Positions 59,798 through 64,000 of a stretch of DNA of 64,000 nt are shown here, in pieces (position 1 is the first letter of the stretch; each line of letters starts with the position of its first letter). Below the pieces are notes generated by a model. It had not been told where the DNA came from and did not search any database. It was given only the letters and a program-made list of their open reading frames with translations. The position numbers and the translations under genes were made by a program. Origin of the DNA: Sulfurospirillum diekertiae (GTDB lineage Bacteria; Campylobacterota; Campylobacteria; Campylobacterales; Sulfurospirillaceae). The stretch lies in NCBI RefSeq assembly GCF_002162315.1, contig NZ_CP021416.1, positions 2,740,207 to 2,804,206 on the forward strand, in the 5' to 3' direction.

Positions 59798-60370
59798 TCA
59801 AAATATTCTAAAATTTTGCCTACCCTCGCCTGCCACAAACGTGAAAAAAGCATTTTTTTCTTCCGCATTGAGTGTTTCAGTAAGTAACTTTTGCATTAAG
59901 GGTTGCATCAGAGGGTCAACCTCAATACCACTAGGATTATAAGCGACATCCACAAATTTACCCGTATCCATGCGCTGCATTCTTACATGTAAAGGTATTT
60001 GAGCATTAAAAAACATCAAATCTGTGCGTTTGTAATGAGCCCCTAAACCTTTAAATCCCCAAGAATCAGTTGCTCCTGTTATCAGTGAAAAGACATTAGC
60101 AACGACACTTGTTGTTCCTTCCTTTTGCGCCTCTTTAAAGAAAACTTTGATACCGCCTCGCTCGGGTATCGCGTTAGGATAAAGCACTTTAAGCCCTTCT
60201 CTTACCATCAAGTAAGCGCCTGCAATCGTTGGACAACTATGCCCTGCACTTTTGACAACATCCAAATAACTAAAAATAATTTCTCCCTTTTCAAAAGCAC
60301 CTAACACTTCCGAGAGAGGGTCATACAGTGTGATGGTTTCTATCGTATCAAAAAAAGTAGGGTATTTCAT
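59798..60370 (-). CDS. FmdE-family protein
   Basis: The 190-residue protein has the FmdE-like motif SAGHSCPTIAGAYLM near residue 47, with a His and a Cys likely to bind metal. FmdE-type proteins accompany formylmethanofuran dehydrogenases in archaea but also occur alone in bacteria, where function is unknown. The ATG at 60370 follows AAGGAG; a longer frame from 60577 overlaps the divergent gene and is rejected. Confidence 0.75.
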   Translation of the reverse strand: MKYPTFFDTIETITLYDPLSEVLGAFEKGEIIFSYLDVVKSAGHSCPTIAGAYLMVREGLKVLYPNAIPERGGIKVFFKEAQKEGTTSVVANVFSLITGATDSWGFKGLGAHYKRTDLMFFNAQIPLHVRMQRMDTGKFVDVAYNPSGIEVDPLMQPLMQKLLTETLNAEEKNAFFTFVAGEGRQNFRIF

Positions 60371-60478
60371 TGTGACTCCTTCGTATGATGAAAAGATTTT
60401 AACGAAAATAAAAAAGAATGTCATTGATTTAAATTGTGTTACAATAAACTGATAATAACGATAAAAACAAGGGTGCAG

Positions 60479-61084
60479 ATGCAAGCATTTTGGAATGAAA
60501 AATTTCAAACAAACCATTTTATCTACGGTGAAGCACCCAATAATTTTATTAAAGAGAACAGTGACCTTTTGCTTCAAGCAAAAAAAGTGCTTTGCTTGGG
60601 TGAAGGAGAAGGGCGTAATGCCATTTTCTTAGCCGATAAAGGCCTTGAAGTCGAAGCTTTGGATGCTTCAGATGTAGCACTTTTCAAACTACGCAAACGT
60701 GCAAAAGAGCATTATGTCTTTATCAAAATTCGTCATACACTTTTGGAGTATTGGCAACCTGACACGCTCTATGATTCCGTTATCTGCACCTATCTACATC
60801 TCGCCAAGCCCTATCAAAAAATGCTTTTTGAAAAATCGGTCGAAGCGCTTGCCCCTCAAGGTTATTTTATTGCCGAATTTTTTAGTGAAAGCCAAATCCA
60901 TTTCGAGAGTGGAGGACCAAAAGATCTTACTTTTCTCTACGATGTCAATGATATTCTAGATACGGTAACAAACCTCTCTTGCAAAATTTTGAAACTGGCG
61001 CAAGAAGTTGTTACCCTGAATGAAGGGGATAAACATATCGGAAGGGCGAGTGTTATTCGCATCATCTTACAAAAGACAGCTTAG
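60479..61084 (+). CDS. class I SAM-dependent methyltransferase (TehB-like)
   Basis: This 201-residue enzyme begins MQAFWNEKFQ and has motif I VLCLGEGEGRNAIFLADKG (about 38-56) followed by VEALDASDVAL. The layout resembles small thiopurine/tellurite-type methyltransferases. The ATG at 60479 has an AAGGG site; the longer frame from 60434 is unlikely. Substrate unknown. Confidence 0.78.
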   Translation: MQAFWNEKFQTNHFIYGEAPNNFIKENSDLLLQAKKVLCLGEGEGRNAIFLADKGLEVEALDASDVALFKLRKRAKEHYVFIKIRHTLLEYWQPDTLYDSVICTYLHLAKPYQKMLFEKSVEALAPQGYFIAEFFSESQIHFESGGPKDLTFLYDVNDILDTVTNLSCKILKLAQEVVTLNEGDKHIGRASVIRIILQKTA

Positions 61085-61623
61085 CGTTCAACCGTCCCAT
61101 AATAACGACTTCGCTCTAAATTTTCAACCCATTTATAATCTGGATCGTCCCCTATTTTTGCCCAATAAAGCACACCAGAGTTGCGCCACGGGTCGATCAA
61201 AATACCCGTACGGAACGGTGCACCTTTCGCAACAACGACGACGGAATTGTGCTCATTAAATTCACCCTTATTCGCCACACCCCAGCGCAAGTCAAAGCTT
61301 TGGTACTTCAAACTTTTAAGATGCGTGATCATATCTTCACTCCACTGATAACAAAGCCCTCGATCTTTAAGCCCTGTATTAATCAAAAAATTATGAAACG
61401 TTGGTGGATAGACAAGCCCATAACGTTCCGCTAAAATTTGAGGGTACAGCAACGATTCATAGGCAAACATACGTGCTTCTTGGTAGTCAACATCGGGGCT
61501 TAACTGTGTCAGTTCGGAGGTGAGAGCAGAGACTTGGTCAGGCATTACATGTAAAGCGTCTTGTTTGGCACTACAGCCACCTAAAATAATAGAAACCAAG
61601 AGAAGAAAAAGAAACTGTTTCAT
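61081..61623 (-). CDS. lipoprotein with possible Cys-His-Asp catalytic triad
   Basis: The signal peptide ends in a lipobox LGGC (about 14-17). The mature part contains GLCYQWSEDM, then EHNSVVVVAKG, then ILIDPWRNSG, a Cys-His-Asp order and spacing like papain/transglutaminase-fold enzymes. I do not recognise the family; the triad is my reading. It overlaps the metallophosphoesterase gene by four bases. Confidence 0.7.
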   Translation of the reverse strand: MKQFLFLLLVSIILGGCSAKQDALHVMPDQVSALTSELTQLSPDVDYQEARMFAYESLLYPQILAERYGLVYPPTFHNFLINTGLKDRGLCYQWSEDMITHLKSLKYQSFDLRWGVANKGEFNEHNSVVVVAKGAPFRTGILIDPWRNSGVLYWAKIGDDPDYKWVENLERSRYYGTVER

Positions 61624-62744
61624 GCTTTTTTGACTTTAAGATTAATTTTGACGATTTCACTAGGCGCCATAATACGCACTGCTGGCCCCCAAAAACCAGC
61701 ACCATTACTGACAAAGACTTGTGTGTGCTTTGAATGTTGATACAGACCGCTTAAATAAGGTTGATCAAGGAGAACCAAAAGACCAAAAGGAAAAATCTGC
61801 CCTCCATGTGTGTGACCGCTGAGAATCAGATCAATCTTTTCACCGCTCATTTCTTTGACAATTTTAGGTTGATGAGAGAGTAAAATTGTTGGTAATTCTG
61901 GCTTTACATGTAAAAGTGCACGCTTTAGATCAGGTGGCTCAAAATCGAAACGTTTGCCTGACATATCCATCACACCCGCAAGATTAATCGTATGATTAAT
62001 GACCATAGAACGATTGGAGAGAACATGAACGCCCAAAGTGTGCACATGCTCCATAATTTTGTGAACCCCATAAAAATACTCATGATTTCCTGGCACATAG
62101 TAAACCCCCAAACGACTCTGAATGGCACGCAAAGAGTCAAGTTTGTCACCAATTTGATTGACCGGCATATCGATCAAGTCGCCAGTAATGACAACCATGT
62201 CCGCATCTAAAGCATTCACTTGCTTCACAACATCATCCATAAAGGACTTTCCAAGGGTTTTACCGATGTGCACATCCGTAATCTGAACAATGCTAAGCTC
62301 CGATTCCAAACCATCGATGAAAATATCCACCTCTTTAATACGTGGTGCTTTCATACCATTGAGAAAGCCTTTGGTGATGTACGAGAGTGCGAGAATAAGC
62401 ATCGTGACATCAAATACCATTTTGATAAACAATCGTCTGGAGTAATCATGAGGGATTTTGGCATAAGGAATATGAAAGAGATCGTAAAGGAGTGCCACAC
62501 AAAATAACATAAAGGAGACACCAATCATCGCCGAAAAGAGTGTGTATAAAATGGGATCAAGGTTGTCCAAACGAAGGACTAAGAAGTAACATATTTCACA
62601 TAGGGTAATGACGATCATCGCCCATTTGATTACATCTTGAATCTTAAAAAACAGATCCAAGCGTTTGAGAAAACGCTTGTAACTGTAGAAATTAATAAGC
62701 GATAAAACCGCAATAGCAGCAAATGCGAACGAAAGGCGAAACAT
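61620..62744 (-). CDS. membrane-anchored metallophosphoesterase
   Basis: Three or four N-terminal hydrophobic segments (to about residue 135) precede a calcineurin-like domain with the metal motifs TDVHIGK, VVITGDLID, PGNHEYF and LSGHTHGGQ. It resembles YkuE/YaeI-type phosphodiesterases. The ATG at 62744 follows AAGGAA/AGGG and lies just after the upstream stop, giving 374 residues; an upstream start at 62804 would overlap the symporter. Confidence 0.85.
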   Translation of the reverse strand: MFRLSFAFAAIAVLSLINFYSYKRFLKRLDLFFKIQDVIKWAMIVITLCEICYFLVLRLDNLDPILYTLFSAMIGVSFMLFCVALLYDLFHIPYAKIPHDYSRRLFIKMVFDVTMLILALSYITKGFLNGMKAPRIKEVDIFIDGLESELSIVQITDVHIGKTLGKSFMDDVVKQVNALDADMVVITGDLIDMPVNQIGDKLDSLRAIQSRLGVYYVPGNHEYFYGVHKIMEHVHTLGVHVLSNRSMVINHTINLAGVMDMSGKRFDFEPPDLKRALLHVKPELPTILLSHQPKIVKEMSGEKIDLILSGHTHGGQIFPFGLLVLLDQPYLSGLYQHSKHTQVFVSNGAGFWGPAVRIMAPSEIVKINLKVKKA

Positions 62745-62757
62745 ACCCTGTTTTTCC

Positions 62758-63999
62758 TTACTTGAGACTCTCAAAATAACGCTTACTCTCAGCCGAAATG
62801 ACACGAGAGAGTAGCAGCAGTGCTATAAGGTTCGGAATTGCCATCATACCATTCATAAGATCTGAAAAATTCCAGACAAACTCAAGTTTCAGCATCGAGC
62901 CAACCATCACACCTCCAATAAACAAAACACGGTATAAACGAATAAATCGCTCACCGAAGATGTACTCAAATGCCTTTTCACCGTAGTAACTCCACCCCAA
63001 AATCGTCGAATAGGCAAATAAAACAGTTGAAATCACAACTACAATTCCGCCAAATGTTCCTAAATGAAGCTGAAAGCTCTGCATTGTCAGTGCACTTGGA
63101 CTGACCCCTTGTTGCCAAAATGGCGAGATCAAGATAATGAGTGCTGTCATCGTACAAACCACTAAAGTATCAATAAATGTTTGAGTCATGCTGACTAAGG
63201 CTTGACGCACGGGATCGTTTGTTTTGGCTGCCGCTGCCGCAATAGGCGCTGAGCCAAGACCTGATTCGTTGGAAAAAACACCACGTGCGACACCGTAGCG
63301 AATAGCTGCTGCCATTGTAGCCCCTACAAATCCACCACCCGCAGCAATAGGGCTAAAGGCATAATGGAAAATAAGACCAAAGGCATCGCCTAATTTATCA
63401 AGGTTCATTGCTAAAATAACCAAAGAAACAGAGACATACGCCAAAATCATGAATGGGACAAGAAATGAGGTAAAGTTACCAATCGATTTAATCCCCCCCA
63501 AAATAACCACGGCTGTTAGGGTCAAAAGAACCACGCCTGTTACCCATGTTGGAATGGCCATTTCACTGCTTAAAATCTGAGCGACGGCATTGGCTTGTGT
63601 CATATTACCAATACCAAATGCTGCAATGGCAGTAAAAATAGCAAAAGCCATACCCAGTTTCGGCATATTAAGACCATACGTAAGGTAGTACATCGGACCA
63701 CCTTTAAAGCCATGATGATGTCCTTTTTGGCGGTATTTCACTGCGAGAACTGCCTCAGAGTATTTCGTTGCCATTCCTACAAGTCCCGTCATCCACATCC
63801 AAAAAACAGCTCCAGGGCCACCCAGAGTAATTGCTGTAGCAACACCTACAATGTTACCAATACCTACCGTTGCGGCAAGGGCTGTCATAAGGGCGGCAAA
63901 GTGACTGATTTCACCTTCACCATCACTCTCTTTGTGAAAAATAAGTTTTAACGCATGGGGCAACGCCCAAAACTGCATACCCCGTAAAATAACTGTCAA
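62758..63999 (-). CDS. sodium/alanine-glycine symporter family protein (partial)
   Basis: The window edge cuts the 5' end; 413 residues are visible with about nine membrane segments. Motifs of the AgcS family include TALAATVGIGNIVGVATAI, GGPGAVFWMWMTGLVGMATKYSEA and VFSNESGLGSAPIAAAAA. It would import alanine or glycine with sodium. Only the N-terminal membrane segment(s) and start are missing. Confidence 0.93.
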   Translation of the reverse strand: MTVILRGMQFWALPHALKLIFHKESDGEGEISHFAALMTALAATVGIGNIVGVATAITLGGPGAVFWMWMTGLVGMATKYSEAVLAVKYRQKGHHHGFKGGPMYYLTYGLNMPKLGMAFAIFTAIAAFGIGNMTQANAVAQILSSEMAIPTWVTGVVLLTLTAVVILGGIKSIGNFTSFLVPFMILAYVSVSLVILAMNLDKLGDAFGLIFHYAFSPIAAGGGFVGATMAAAIRYGVARGVFSNESGLGSAPIAAAAAKTNDPVRQALVSMTQTFIDTLVVCTMTALIILISPFWQQGVSPSALTMQSFQLHLGTFGGIVVVISTVLFAYSTILGWSYYGEKAFEYIFGERFIRLYRVLFIGGVMVGSMLKLEFVWNFSDLMNGMMAIPNLIALLLLSRVISAESKRYFESLK

Positions 64000-64000
64000 A

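Overview
The window looks like chromosomal DNA of a Campylobacterota (epsilonproteobacterial) species, most like Sulfurospirillum. This is inferred from several things: AT-rich DNA with A/T homopolymer runs, futalosine-pathway menaquinone genes (mqnA and mqnD), a pseudaminic-acid flagellin glycosylation locus with a Maf glycosyltransferase, and the order upp-mez-gltX-SurA-like-accC-accB-dcd leading towards pseB-pseC, which as I recall it matches Campylobacter jejuni Cj1286-Cj1294. No phage, insertion sequence, rRNA operon or CRISPR array was seen.

Layout. 0-5.2 kb is a sulfur-assimilation block: a siroheme sulfite/nitrite reductase fused to a TusA-like domain, a bifunctional siroheme synthase, and an O-acetylhomoserine sulfhydrylase-family enzyme. 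It is bracketed by two inverted copies of a structured leader element. 5.2-10.7 kb holds tRNA-Thr(CGT), mnmA, three small thiol/redox genes, a diguanylate cyclase and an arsC-permease pair behind an ArsR-type operator. 10.7-14.7 kb holds an MreB-like gene, terC, mqnA and gdhA. 14.7-21.6 kb is the conserved upp/mez/gltX/SurA-like/accC/accB/dcd block. 21.6-26.1 kb holds small enzymes (GNAT, rlmI, hydrolase, methyltransferase) and two unknown genes. 26.1-43.9 kb is a flagellin/glycosylation island: a FlaC-like secreted flagellin behind a sigma54-type promoter; pseB, pseC, pseF, pseG, a formyltransferase, pseI, an unknown glycosyltransferase-like gene, an oxidoreductase/aminotransferase pair, a GNAT (probable PseH), a PseA-type amidotransferase, an amidase, a methylase and Maf; and a very large flagellin with a repetitive Ser/Thr-rich centre. 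43.9-64 kb is mostly housekeeping: topA, bioB, gltA, eno, recA, mqnD, fliQ, murB and tsaD, then a GGDEF/EAL protein, small enzymes and an AgcS-family symporter cut by the window end.

Two window-wide signals stand out. First, the palindrome TTTACATGTAAA (core TTACATGTAA) occurs 35 times by my eye count, both between genes and inside unrelated genes, where it is usually read as Leu-His-Val(-Lys). It also builds several terminator hairpins. It behaves like a highly iterated palindrome or uptake-type sequence. Second, six genes carry in total nine one-base length changes, all in A or T runs of 6-8 bases (mqnA, upp, the SurA-like gene three times, an unknown gene, topA twice, an AMIN-domain gene). 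This points either to homopolymer sequencing error or to slippage-based decoding, and those genes are annotated here across the frameshifts.

No gene-free stretch exceeds about 300 bases. The longest (5299-5579) holds one arm of an inverted repeat around the tRNA, one copy of the palindrome and small hairpins.
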